Source: an uncultured Limosilactobacillus sp.
GTDB taxonomy: Bacteria; Bacillota; Bacilli; Lactobacillales; Lactobacillaceae
Reading direction: 5' to 3'
DNA: 36,660 bases
NCBI RefSeq assembly: GCF_934202235.1
Contig: NZ_CAKPXS010000011.1
Span: 1 to 36,660 of the forward strand
Part shown: piece after piece, positions 1 to 7,710 of the stretch
How positions within the stretch are numbered: position 1 is the stretch's first letter
Layout of the letters: every line of letters starts with the position of its first letter
The notes under the pieces: generated by a model
What the model saw: only the letters and a program-made list of their open reading frames with translations
What the model was told of the DNA's origin: nothing
The model's database searches: none
Position numbers and translations under genes: made by a program

Positions 1-76
1 GACCCCAGTAGAATACCGAAATCATGCCTTAGCAGCTTAATTGTCTAATTTTGTCTAACTTTTTTATTGCACTTCA
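1..76 (+). mobile_element. Right end of an IS3-family insertion sequence (truncated by window)
   Basis: The transposase tail is followed within 36 nt by sequence that, read on the minus strand from 76, begins TGAAGTGCAATAAAAAAGTT and continues to AGAC. IS3-family terminal repeats start with TG, and many lactobacillar copies have a TGAAGTGCA...AAAGTTAGAC-like end, as I recall them. I therefore place the outer end near 76; 71 is also possible. The left end and the target duplication are outside the window. The element lies about 80 nt beyond the dapF stop codon, so it does not interrupt the lysine genes. Confidence 0.6.
2..40 (+). CDS. IS3-family transposase (OrfB), last 12 codons only
   Basis: Reading from base 2 gives TPVEYRNHALAA followed by a TAA at 38-40. 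This resembles the usual C-terminus of IS3-family (IS150 group) OrfB integrases, where a 'P-V-x-Y-R-x-H-A-L' tail follows the rve domain. Everything upstream lies outside the window, so catalytic residues cannot be checked. The call rests on 12 residues plus the transposon-end-like sequence that follows. An unrelated protein with the same tail is possible but unlikely. Confidence 0.7.
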   Translation, partial: TPVEYRNHALAA

Positions 77-153
77 CTCTCGACGGTTTTTTCTGTTCTT
101 AGTTAATAGTACGGCAGTGTTCATCGATCAGGGTTGAGGGGTGAGCCCGCCAC

Positions 154-1152
154 TTATTTCTGGCGCTGTGCGGCCACAGTCTCAACAAAATGGTCGTAGG
201 AATCTTGCTCGTTAGTTGGCTCAATCCGCACATCCTTGGCAGTAAAGCGGGCTGACTTCAGTAATTTTTCATCAACCGTTACGTGAGCCGTCACCGTCGC
301 GTTACCGATCAGCTCGACCCAGTAGCGGTGGTGATCATGGTGAACGATCGTTTTAACCATTCCGCCAGGGTTAAAGACCTTAATCGGAGTATCGAAGTGA
401 CCAACATCAGGATGAGTGAGAACTAAGGCCAGCGAAGTGGCTGACATCCCTGTTCCGCAGGCATTGGTGAAGCCCACGCCCCGTTCAAAGGTGCGGACGA
501 AGAGCTGACTGTCACCATCGATGTGGGCGAAGTTGACGTTAACTCCCTCTGGGAAGTACGGGTTAGCACCGTTGAGGAAAGTACCCAGCTGGCCCAAGGT
601 CGACCCGTTTTGGACCTCTTCAGAAACAAAGGAGATGAGGTGGGGATTAGGAATAGAGAGCGCGGTGAAATGCAGCCGGGGCGCCAGCTCTGGTACCGCC
701 GTGGCTAGCAGTCGCTGGTGACCTAAGTTGGTAAATGGTAATGATTCAGCCGTGAAACTAACTGGTGAAATTTCAACGGCAAATGCCGGAACGCCAGGCG
801 CTAATTCTGGTTGACGGCGAACGCGGAGGTCGACTTTGGCTGTCTGAACAACGAATTCATCTTCACCGTATTTGTCACTCAGGTAACGACTAACGGTACG
901 CAAACCGTTACCACACATTGACGCCCTACTACCATCGGCATTGACCACCTGCATGCGGCCGCGAACCCCCTTATGGGTCCCGTGGTCGACCACTAGTAGC
1001 CCGTCGGCCCCACCCAGAATGTGATGATTTTCATCACATAACTGGATTGCGAGGGCGGTTAATTGCTCGTCATTAAGGGGACTGGTCAGTTCGTCTTGGT
1101 CCAGGATAAAGAACTGGTTCATTGAGCCATGAACCTTCAATAATTCAGCCAT
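154..1152 (-). CDS. dapF: Diaminopimelate epimerase DapF
   Basis: Converts LL-diaminopimelate to meso-diaminopimelate, the substrate of LysA; cytosolic and cofactor-independent. The two catalytic cysteines of the family are visible: Cys80 in SMCGNG and Cys232 in NACGTGMSA. Asn12 (GSMNQF) and the Glu223-Arg224 pair (FERG) are also in place. At 332 residues it is longer than the roughly 270-280 of many bacteria, as lactobacillar forms often are. Its ATG overlaps the lysC stop codon in a TAATG arrangement (1152-1154), so the two are almost certainly translationally coupled on one minus-strand transcript. I see no convincing terminator between its stop and the IS end. Confidence 0.96.
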   Translation of the reverse strand: MAELLKVHGSMNQFFILDQDELTSPLNDEQLTALAIQLCDENHHILGGADGLLVVDHGTHKGVRGRMQVVNADGSRASMCGNGLRTVSRYLSDKYGEDEFVVQTAKVDLRVRRQPELAPGVPAFAVEISPVSFTAESLPFTNLGHQRLLATAVPELAPRLHFTALSIPNPHLISFVSEEVQNGSTLGQLGTFLNGANPYFPEGVNVNFAHIDGDSQLFVRTFERGVGFTNACGTGMSATSLALVLTHPDVGHFDTPIKVFNPGGMVKTIVHHDHHRYWVELIGNATVTAHVTVDEKLLKSARFTAKDVRIEPTNEQDSYDHFVETVAAQRQK

Positions 1153-2519
1153 TAATCTTCCTCCTTGTTAAAAAATTCATGGTAAATGCTGCGAACCGCC
1201 TGGTCAGCATCAGCCCGCCGAGTCCCAATCATAATGGAAATCTGTGAAGCGCCCTGGTTGACCATCGTCAAGGAAAGGCCATCGTTAGCGACGGCAGTGG
1301 CAATCCGTTCCATTGTTCCGACGCGGTGAACCATTCCTTCACCAACTACCATAATAATGGCGTAGTCGTCAATCCACTCTAGCCGGTCGGGATCGATTTC
1401 GTACTGGATTTCGTTACAGAATTGGTCGATTACTGCGTCGGTTAGTTTGTCACGGTCAAAGATAATCGTGATGTCATCGATTCCTGAGGGCATGTGCTCG
1501 TAGGAAACACCATACTTGGCGAGAATCTGTAAAATCGAGAAGGTGAAACCCGCTTGCTTGTTCATCAGGTACTTATGTAGGTAGAGGGCCGAAAAGTGCT
1601 TAGCACTGGCAACCCCGGTAACCACGTGGGTGGCGGTAAAGCCAGTTTCTGGAACAATCATGGTGCCTGGTGCCGTTGGGTTATTAGTGTTCTTGACGTT
1701 GACCGGGATTTGACCCTCAATGGCTGGAATGAGAGCTTCGTCGTGGAAGACTGAGAAACCAGCGTATGAGAGTTCCCGCATTTCCCGGTAGGTCATCCGG
1801 TGAATTGCCTGGGGGTGTTCAACCACGTGCGGGTTAGCGGAATAGATAGCATCAACATCGGTGAAGTTTTCATAAATCCGCGCATTTAGCCCCTTGGCCA
1901 GCATGGCGCCAGTAATATCTGAACCGCCCCGTGAGAAGGTAGCAATGTGACCGGTGGGGGTGAACCCAAAGAAACCAGGGAAAATCAACCGTTCATCATC
2001 ACCAACGTGAAGGTGGGAAAGGTTCTTATAGGTAATTGGCGAAATGGTGGCATTATTCGGGGTCCCGCTGACAACGATGCCCGCAGCCAGCGGGTCGACG
2101 TACCGCGCCGGCAGTCCCAAGTGGTTGAGAACCTTTGCCATCAACTGAGCATTGAGCCGTTCACCATGGGCCTTAAAGGCTGCCATGAGGTAGTTGTTAT
2201 CCGGGTAATCACCGTGAGGCAGGTTGGTCAGCGCTTCTTTAATGGGCGCCAGGCTATTTGCTGACAGACCAAAGAAGTCCCCGATCTGCTGGTAACGGTC
2301 AAAAATCGCGGTGATGGTCTGGTCGACAGGTTTGTCGGCAATCACCTCGTTTGCGTATTGGATCAGCAAGTCAGTGACTTTGCGGTCGGCAGAGTTACGC
2401 TTCCCGGGAGCAGAGGTTACAACTACCCACCGTTCCGGGTCGGCCTTAATGATGTTGATTGCTTTGGTAAAAGCCTCCCCATCAGCTAGTGAACTGCCGC
2501 CAAACTTTACGACCTTCAT
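1152..2519 (-). CDS. lysC: Aspartokinase (monofunctional, lysine-pathway)
   Basis: Phosphorylates aspartate, the first committed step to lysine, threonine and methionine. The N-terminal kinase domain opens with KFGGSSL (Lys5 onward). The C-terminal third (about residues 300-450) looks like paired ACT regulatory domains, and the MPSGIDDITIIF stretch recalls the YclM-type aspartokinase of Bacillus, which is also about 455 residues. Feedback control by an amino acid is therefore expected, but the effector cannot be read from sequence. AAAGGAGG lies just before the ATG. It is transcribed away from the lysA operon, with dapF following directly. The symbol could equally be yclM or thrD in other naming schemes. 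Confidence 0.93.
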   Translation of the reverse strand: MKVVKFGGSSLADGEAFTKAINIIKADPERWVVVTSAPGKRNSADRKVTDLLIQYANEVIADKPVDQTITAIFDRYQQIGDFFGLSANSLAPIKEALTNLPHGDYPDNNYLMAAFKAHGERLNAQLMAKVLNHLGLPARYVDPLAAGIVVSGTPNNATISPITYKNLSHLHVGDDERLIFPGFFGFTPTGHIATFSRGGSDITGAMLAKGLNARIYENFTDVDAIYSANPHVVEHPQAIHRMTYREMRELSYAGFSVFHDEALIPAIEGQIPVNVKNTNNPTAPGTMIVPETGFTATHVVTGVASAKHFSALYLHKYLMNKQAGFTFSILQILAKYGVSYEHMPSGIDDITIIFDRDKLTDAVIDQFCNEIQYEIDPDRLEWIDDYAIIMVVGEGMVHRVGTMERIATAVANDGLSLTMVNQGASQISIMIGTRRADADQAVRSIYHEFFNKEED

Positions 2520-2540
2520 AAAATATCCTCCTTTATTAAG

Positions 2541-2560
2541 CGAATTCCGGGTGGAATTCG
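2541..2560 (-). promoter_or_regulatory. Perfect hairpin in the lysC leader next to the ribosome binding site
   Basis: CGAATTCC and GGAATTCG are perfect complementary 8-base arms around a 4-base loop. In the lysC transcript the hairpin ends 6 nt before the AAAGGAGG (2527-2534), so it may influence translation or mRNA stability. On the plus strand it is followed by TCTTTTT, giving it the look of a small terminator in that direction as well. Function is inferred only. Confidence 0.5.
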
Positions 2561-2579
2561 TCTTTTTAAGTTACTAAGG

Positions 2580-2607
2580 ATTCTATCATTTTCTGAACTG
2601 ATCGCAA
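2580..2607 (-). promoter_or_regulatory. Candidate promoter for lysC-dapF
   Basis: On the minus strand TTGCGA (2607-2602) and TAGAAT (2585-2580) are separated by 16 nt. This places the start of transcription about 50 nt before the lysC ATG, with the 2541-2560 hairpin inside the leader. The upstream edge abuts one of the AAAATGAGAAA boxes. Confidence 0.55.
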
Positions 2608-2611
2608 CCCT

Positions 2612-2665
2612 AAAATGAGAAATTAAACCGAATAACGCCGCTGATTATCATATTAAAATGAGAAA
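2612..2665. repeat. Two direct AAAATGAGAAA boxes between lysC and lysA
   Basis: AAAATGAGAAA occurs at 2612-2622 and 2655-2665, 43 nt apart (about four helical turns), each followed by a TTA- or ATTA-like tail. The first sits just outside the lysC -35, the second 15 nt before the lysA -35. A related string in opposite orientation (AGAAAATGA read on the minus strand) lies within the lysC promoter spacer at 2586-2594. The placement suits an operator or UP element shared by both promoters. No regulator gene is nearby. Confidence 0.45.
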
Positions 2666-2680
2666 ATTATTAAAAATGAC

Positions 2681-2709
2681 TTGACGCACTCGCTGGGAAT
2701 CTTTACACT
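2681..2709 (+). promoter_or_regulatory. Promoter for the lysA-dap-patA-asd operon
   Basis: TTGACG (2681-2686), a 17-nt spacer and TACACT (2704-2709) lie 36 nt before the lysA start. The short leader leaves no room for a riboswitch downstream of it. Confidence 0.65.
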
Positions 2710-2745
2710 AATTAGAAATTAAGGAAGAAAGAAGGTCTGTTAAAG

Positions 2746-4065
2746 ATGAATGCACAGCTGCAACCATCACAGGTGAATGAAGCTGGCCACATGGCAATTG
2801 GCGGGGTTGATACCCTGAAATTGGCTGACCAGTACCACACCCCATTGATGGTCTACGACGTCGATCAAATTACCGGACAGGTGGCCAGGTTCAAAAAAGT
2901 CTTTGAAGAAAACAATGTTGACTACGTTGTGAGTTACGCGAGCAAGGCACTGGCAATCAAAGCAATTTACCAATTGCTTAAACCGGCAGGTGACCACGTT
3001 CACGCTGATGTCGTTTCTGCGGGAGAAATGGCGACGGCTTTTCAAGCTGGGTTTCCGGCTGCGCGTTTAACTTTTCACGGCAATAATAAATCCAAGCAGG
3101 AATTGGTGATGGCGGTTGATCATCACGTCGGGATGATTGTCCTGGATAACTTCCACGAAATTGACCTGCTGACAGCAGTGCTAGAGGAACGTGATGCGAC
3201 CGCTCGCGTCATGTTACGAATTACCCCGGGAATCAGTGCCCACACCCACCAATACACGGCAACTGGCCAAGTCGACAGCAAGTTTGGCTTTGACCTGGAC
3301 TCAGGGCAAGCTGACCAGGCACTCCAGCAAGTCCTCGCTAATCCACGAATGGACCTGTGCGGTGTTCATGCCCACATTGGCTCACAGATTTTTGAACTGA
3401 ATGGTTTTGAGATGGCGGCCGCAAAACTGATGGCGGTTGTCGACCACTGGCGGCAAGACTACTGTTATCTGGCTTCCATTATTAACGTCGGTGGTGGTTT
3501 TGGGATCCGCTATGTCAGCGCCGACCATCCCCTGAAACCAGAAGAATTTGTTGACGCGATTGTCAAAACCGTTAAAAAGGAAGCTGCTCGTCGTCACTTA
3601 CCGCTTCCGGCAATCTGGATTGAACCGGGACGTTCGATTGTCGGACCAGCTGGTTACACCCTCTACACGGTTGGCTCACGCAAGGATATTCCGGGGTTGG
3701 AACCGTACGTCAGTGTTGACGGGGGGATGGGCGATAACATTCGTCCCGCACTTTATCAGGCAAAATACGAAACGGTGTTTGCTGCTGATCCAACGCAAAA
3801 AGCGGCTGAACATGTGCGGTTGGCAGGGAAGTACTGTGAATCAGGTGATATCTTGGCTGACGATGTACCGCTGCCAAAAACTAAAGCAGGGGACATCCTA
3901 GTGATGCTGGATACCGGCGCTTACGGCTACACGATGGCTTCCAATTATAACCGTAACCCCCGACCAGCAATTGTATTCGTTAAAAACGGTCATTCCCAAT
4001 TGGTTGTCAAGCGGGAAACGCTTGCTGACCTGGTCGCACTCGACCAGTCTTATACGCTGGAATGA
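2746..4065 (+). CDS. lysA: Diaminopimelate decarboxylase LysA
   Basis: Decarboxylates meso-diaminopimelate to L-lysine with pyridoxal phosphate; the last step of the pathway. It is a fold-III PLP enzyme: Lys67 in SYASKAL is the expected Schiff-base lysine, HAHIGSQ spans 208-214, and VGGGFG is present as a phosphate-binding loop. EPGRS starts at Glu293 and CESGD at Cys364, the catalytic cysteine contributed across the dimer. The length of 439 residues is normal. It is first in a seven-gene operon ending with asd, with dapH starting 22 nt later. The ATG at 2746 is preceded by a weak AAGGAAG-like site. Confidence 0.96.
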   Translation: MNAQLQPSQVNEAGHMAIGGVDTLKLADQYHTPLMVYDVDQITGQVARFKKVFEENNVDYVVSYASKALAIKAIYQLLKPAGDHVHADVVSAGEMATAFQAGFPAARLTFHGNNKSKQELVMAVDHHVGMIVLDNFHEIDLLTAVLEERDATARVMLRITPGISAHTHQYTATGQVDSKFGFDLDSGQADQALQQVLANPRMDLCGVHAHIGSQIFELNGFEMAAAKLMAVVDHWRQDYCYLASIINVGGGFGIRYVSADHPLKPEEFVDAIVKTVKKEAARRHLPLPAIWIEPGRSIVGPAGYTLYTVGSRKDIPGLEPYVSVDGGMGDNIRPALYQAKYETVFAADPTQKAAEHVRLAGKYCESGDILADDVPLPKTKAGDILVMLDTGAYGYTMASNYNRNPRPAIVFVKNGHSQLVVKRETLADLVALDQSYTLE

Positions 4066-4087
4066 TGAAAGGAAATGGTGACTAACA

Positions 4088-4798
4088 ATGACGCAAATGG
4101 ATGCTCAATCAATAATTAATTACATCGCAAACGCTAAGAAGGCGACCCCGGTTAAAGCCTACGTTAAGGGTGAACTGGCGGGACTGAAATATCCTGACGG
4201 TATCGAGGCCTTTGTTGAAGAACATAGCGGGGTGCTTTTTGGTGACTGGGCAGTGATGAAACCATTTTTGGACCAACACCAGGAACAACTAACAGGCGTC
4301 CGCGTGGAAAATGACCGTCGCAATTCAGCAGTTCCTCTTTTGGACCTGAAAGACGTGAATGCGCGAATTGAGCCGGGTGCGACTATTCGTAACCAAGTAG
4401 AGATTGGCAACAATGCGGTTATTATGATGGGTGCCACGATTAACATTGGCGCAGTGATTGGTGACGATTCAATGATTGATATGGGGGTCGTGATGGGCGG
4501 CCGGGCCATCGTTGGTAAGCATTGCCATATCGGTGCTGGTGCCGTCCTTGCGGGGGTGGTTGAACCAGCCTCTGCTCAGCCAGTGCGGATTGATGATAAC
4601 GTGTTGGTTGGTGCCAACGCCGTCGTAATTGAAGGTGTGCACGTTGGTGAAGGAGCAGTTGTGGCTGCTGGTGCCGTGGTGACCCAAGATGTGGCCCCGC
4701 ACACAGTGGTCGCGGGAGTTCCGGCCCGGTTTATCAAAAAGGTCGATGAGAAGACCACTGGCAAAACCGCACTGGAAGACTCCTTAAGAAAGTTGTGA
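4088..4798 (+). CDS. dapH: Tetrahydrodipicolinate N-acetyltransferase DapH
   Basis: Acetylates tetrahydrodipicolinate to N-acetyl-2-amino-6-oxopimelate, opening the acetylase branch of lysine synthesis. The 236-residue length and N-terminal domain match the DapH family (YkuQ of Bacillus; often labelled dapD in lactobacilli) rather than the longer succinyltransferase DapD. Left-handed beta-helix hexapeptide repeats run from about residue 85 to 215 (for example IEPGAT, IGNNAV, IGDDSM, VGEGAV). The GVPARFIKK tail is typical of these trimers. A deacetylase and aminotransferase in the same operon support acetyl rather than succinyl use. SD GAAAGGAAATGG lies just before the ATG. Confidence 0.93.
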   Translation: MTQMDAQSIINYIANAKKATPVKAYVKGELAGLKYPDGIEAFVEEHSGVLFGDWAVMKPFLDQHQEQLTGVRVENDRRNSAVPLLDLKDVNARIEPGATIRNQVEIGNNAVIMMGATINIGAVIGDDSMIDMGVVMGGRAIVGKHCHIGAGAVLAGVVEPASAQPVRIDDNVLVGANAVVIEGVHVGEGAVVAAGAVVTQDVAPHTVVAGVPARFIKKVDEKTTGKTALEDSLRKL

Positions 4799-4802
4799 TG
4801 GT

Positions 4803-5966
4803 ATGACGTTAAGCAATGACGAACTAATCCACATTCGCCGCCACCTCCACCAGATTCCCGAATTGGCACTCCACGAGCGGGAAACCCACGCCTACTTGAA
4901 GCAGGTAATTAGCGGTTTTAACCAGCAGTACTTGACCATTCGCGAGATGCCGGAATTGCCGACTGCCTTGATGGTGCTGGTCGCCGGCAAGGCGCCGCGG
5001 CGGACGATTGGCTACCGGACGGATATCGATGCCCTGCCGGTGACTGAGAAGACGGGGTTACCATTTTCTTCCCAGCACCCGGGGGTGATGCACGCTTGTG
5101 GTCACGACATTCACATGACAGTTGCCCTCGGGGTTCTCGCTTATTTCAGTGACCACCAGCCGGTTGATAACCTCTTATTCTTCTTCCAACCAGCCGAAGA
5201 AGCGGAGTACGGTGGGAAGCGGGCTTACGAGTTAGGTCTCTTTAATGACCAGTGGAAGCCTGACGAGTTCTATGGCCTCCACGATAATCCGCACTTGCCA
5301 GCAGGAGCAATTGGTTGTCGGATGGGCACCCTCTTTGCCGGGACGACCGAAGTGAATATCGACCTTATCGGCAAAGGAGGGCATGCTGCTTACCCCCAGC
5401 AGGCTAACGATACGGTTGTCGCTGCTGCTAGTCTGATTATGCAAGTCCAGACAATCATTTCGCGGAGTATTGACCCCATTGCTAGTGGGGTGATTACCCT
5501 TGGCAAAGTGGAAGCGGGAACGATTCGCAATGTGATCGCTGGTCACGCCCGCATTGAAGGGACAATCCGCGGACTGACTCAGCAAATGATTGAAAAAATT
5601 GACCAGCGCTTACGGGAAGTTTGTGATGGGACTGCTGCCAGCTTTGGTTGCCAGGTTAAGTTGGAACTCAACCAGGGTGGTTACTGGCCCGTAGAAAACA
5701 ACCCGGCTTTAACCAAACACTTCATCAAGTATATGAAACAGGCGTCATCAGTAGACTTTGTCGAAACGCCGCCGGCAATGACCGGGGAAGACTTTGGCTT
5801 CCTGTTAGCCAAGTTTCCGGGAACAATGTTCTGGTTAGGGGTCGACGATGATTCGCAGCTCCACTCGGCCACACTGACACCGAAGGAAGAATCGATTAGC
5901 CGGGGTGTTGACGCCATCACCGGCTTCCTAGAGTACCGGATGCAGGAAAATTACGCTAATAATTAA
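4803..5966 (+). CDS. dapL: N-acetyldiaminopimelate deacetylase (M20 family)
   Basis: Removes the acetyl group from N-acetyl-LL-diaminopimelate. This is an M20D metallo-amidohydrolase of 387 residues. MHACGHDIHM contains the metal-bridging Cys99 and His101, the Glu132-Glu133 pair lies in QPAEEAEYGG, and His160 in GLHDNP is a further expected ligand. The C-terminal MTGEDFGF motif is also typical. It resembles YkuR of Bacillus; M20D enzymes also include hippurate and indole-amino-acid hydrolases, so operon context decides the call. It starts 4 nt after the dapH stop with no strong SD of its own, suggesting translational coupling. Confidence 0.9.
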   Translation: MTLSNDELIHIRRHLHQIPELALHERETHAYLKQVISGFNQQYLTIREMPELPTALMVLVAGKAPRRTIGYRTDIDALPVTEKTGLPFSSQHPGVMHACGHDIHMTVALGVLAYFSDHQPVDNLLFFFQPAEEAEYGGKRAYELGLFNDQWKPDEFYGLHDNPHLPAGAIGCRMGTLFAGTTEVNIDLIGKGGHAAYPQQANDTVVAAASLIMQVQTIISRSIDPIASGVITLGKVEAGTIRNVIAGHARIEGTIRGLTQQMIEKIDQRLREVCDGTAASFGCQVKLELNQGGYWPVENNPALTKHFIKYMKQASSVDFVETPPAMTGEDFGFLLAKFPGTMFWLGVDDDSQLHSATLTPKEESISRGVDAITGFLEYRMQENYANN

Positions 5967-5985
5967 GTAAAGAAGGACGATTAAA

Positions 5986-6906
5986 ATGGTTGCACTAGAA
6001 GATGCTGACTTACTAACCGCCATCGTCACTCCGTTTAGCGATGACGGAACAATTAACTATAACGCTTTAACCAAGCTCACTAACTACCTGATTGAACACG
6101 GCAGTAATGGCTTTGTTATTGGGGGAACGACAGGTGAAACGCCAACGTTGACTCATGATGAGAAGTTGGCCTTATACAGCCACTTTGCCAAGATTGTTGA
6201 TGGCCGGGTCCCGGTGATTGCGGGGACTGGCAGTAACAATACTGCGGAAACGCTAGCTTTCACCAACGAAGTGGCTGCCATCGACGGGATTGACTACGCG
6301 TTAGTCGTCGTTCCGCCCTATAACAAGCCGAACCAGCGAGGGATGGTCGCCCACTTCACAACGATTGCTGATGCTGCCCACATCCCGCTGGTAATGTACA
6401 ATATTCCCGGGCGGACCGGCGTCAAGATGAACCAGGAAACGATCGTTCAGCTGTCGCACCACCAGAATATTGCGGCCGTTAAGCAGTGTGCATCACTGCC
6501 GGAGCTGGAGTATATCGTTGATCACAAGGCCGCTGACTTTTGTGTCTTCACTGGCGAGGATGCCCAGGCCCTGACGGCGGTGGCCCTCGGAGCTACCGGG
6601 GTGATTTCGGTAGCGTCACATTGCTACTGTGACCAGCTGCGGACCATGCTGGACGACTTGCATGCCGGGAAGGTAGCAGCGGCTGGGCAACTTCAACGGT
6701 GGTTAACGCCACGAATGGCGGCGCTATTTATGTTCCCGTCGCCATCGCCGGTGAAGGCGGTGTTGAACGCCCAGGGGTTTGCGACCGGTGGCTGTCGGTT
6801 ACCAATCTTGACGCTTAATGATGAGGAAAAGCGCCAGCTGGAAACGGAGTTGTCACTGCCGAATGGGTCACTGGACAGTGGTCTGCCACTAAATTTGGGG
6901 GAATAA
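5986..6906 (+). CDS. dapA: 4-hydroxy-tetrahydrodipicolinate synthase DapA
   Basis: Condenses pyruvate with aspartate semialdehyde, the first step unique to lysine. TIM-barrel lyase of 306 residues. The pyruvate-binding GGTTGET is at 46-52, the catalytic Tyr138 lies in VMYNIPGRTG, and Lys166 in AAVKQCA is the expected Schiff-base lysine. The C-terminus is slightly longer than the E. coli enzyme (292 residues). SD AAGAAGGA precedes the ATG, and dapB follows after 2 nt. Confidence 0.96.
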   Translation: MVALEDADLLTAIVTPFSDDGTINYNALTKLTNYLIEHGSNGFVIGGTTGETPTLTHDEKLALYSHFAKIVDGRVPVIAGTGSNNTAETLAFTNEVAAIDGIDYALVVVPPYNKPNQRGMVAHFTTIADAAHIPLVMYNIPGRTGVKMNQETIVQLSHHQNIAAVKQCASLPELEYIVDHKAADFCVFTGEDAQALTAVALGATGVISVASHCYCDQLRTMLDDLHAGKVAAAGQLQRWLTPRMAALFMFPSPSPVKAVLNAQGFATGGCRLPILTLNDEEKRQLETELSLPNGSLDSGLPLNLGE

Positions 6907-6908
6907 TT

Positions 6909-7688
6909 ATGACAAGAGTATTAGTTGCTGGCTTTACCGGTTCAATGGGCCGCCAGGTGGTGGACCTGGTGCGTTCACTGGACGGCTTTGAAATCAGTGC
7001 AGTGCTGGATCCTTCTGCTAAGTTAGAAGACTTAACCGCTGAGGGCTTATCTATCCACACGACGCTTTACCACGACGCGGTTGAAATTGATGGCCCGGTT
7101 GCTGATGTGTGGGTGGACTTTACCGTCCCAGCAGCGGTGTTTGCCAATGCCCAGGCAGCAATCAACAACGGAATTGTTCCGATTATCGGCACGACCGGCC
7201 TTAACGACCAGCAGGTTGCCTCACTAAAGGAGCTCGCTGCGCAAAAAGGGGTGGGCGGTTTGATTGCTCCCAACTTTGGGATGTCGGCGGTCCTCTTGAT
7301 GAAATTTGCTCAGGAAGCAGCCGCCTACTTCCCCGATGTTGAAATCATCGAAATGCACCATGCTGATAAGGCAGATTCACCTTCGGGAACGGCGTTGGCC
7401 ACTGCCAAGATGATCGATGAAAACCGGCCGGAGCACGAGAGCAGCCCTGACAAGGTTTCCACGCTTGCTCACGCTCGTGGCGGCGATTATCACGGCATTC
7501 ACATTCACTCAGTCCGTCTCCCCGGATACGTGGCTCACGAACAGGTACTCTTCGGTGGTGCCGGCGAAGCATTGACGATTCGTCAGGATTCGTTTGACCG
7601 GCACTCCTTCATGAGTGGCGTGAAGGTGTCCTTGCAAAAGTACCAGCAGTTAGACCAGCTGGTCGTTGGCTTAGAAAATATTTTATAA
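6909..7688 (+). CDS. dapB: 4-hydroxy-tetrahydrodipicolinate reductase DapB
   Basis: Reduces the DapA product to tetrahydrodipicolinate with NAD(P)H. The Rossmann loop AGFTGSMGR is at residues 7-15 and GTTG at 94-97. PNFGMS starts at Pro121, and EMHHADKADSPSGTAL carries His150, His151 and Lys154 of the catalytic site. Length 259 residues is normal. The ATG lies 2 nt after the dapA stop, with SD-like GGGGGAA inside the end of dapA. Confidence 0.96.
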   Translation: MTRVLVAGFTGSMGRQVVDLVRSLDGFEISAVLDPSAKLEDLTAEGLSIHTTLYHDAVEIDGPVADVWVDFTVPAAVFANAQAAINNGIVPIIGTTGLNDQQVASLKELAAQKGVGGLIAPNFGMSAVLLMKFAQEAAAYFPDVEIIEMHHADKADSPSGTALATAKMIDENRPEHESSPDKVSTLAHARGGDYHGIHIHSVRLPGYVAHEQVLFGGAGEALTIRQDSFDRHSFMSGVKVSLQKYQQLDQLVVGLENIL

Positions 7689-7710
7689 GCACTGGAAAGG
7701 AGTCATTCAG

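Noticed and set aside
2520..2745. Lysine riboswitch or lysine T-box ahead of lysC or lysA
   Set aside because: The promoter positions leave leaders of only about 30-50 nt. I find no L-box core and no stem I/specifier loop. Only a vague resemblance to the T-box core on the plus strand exists.
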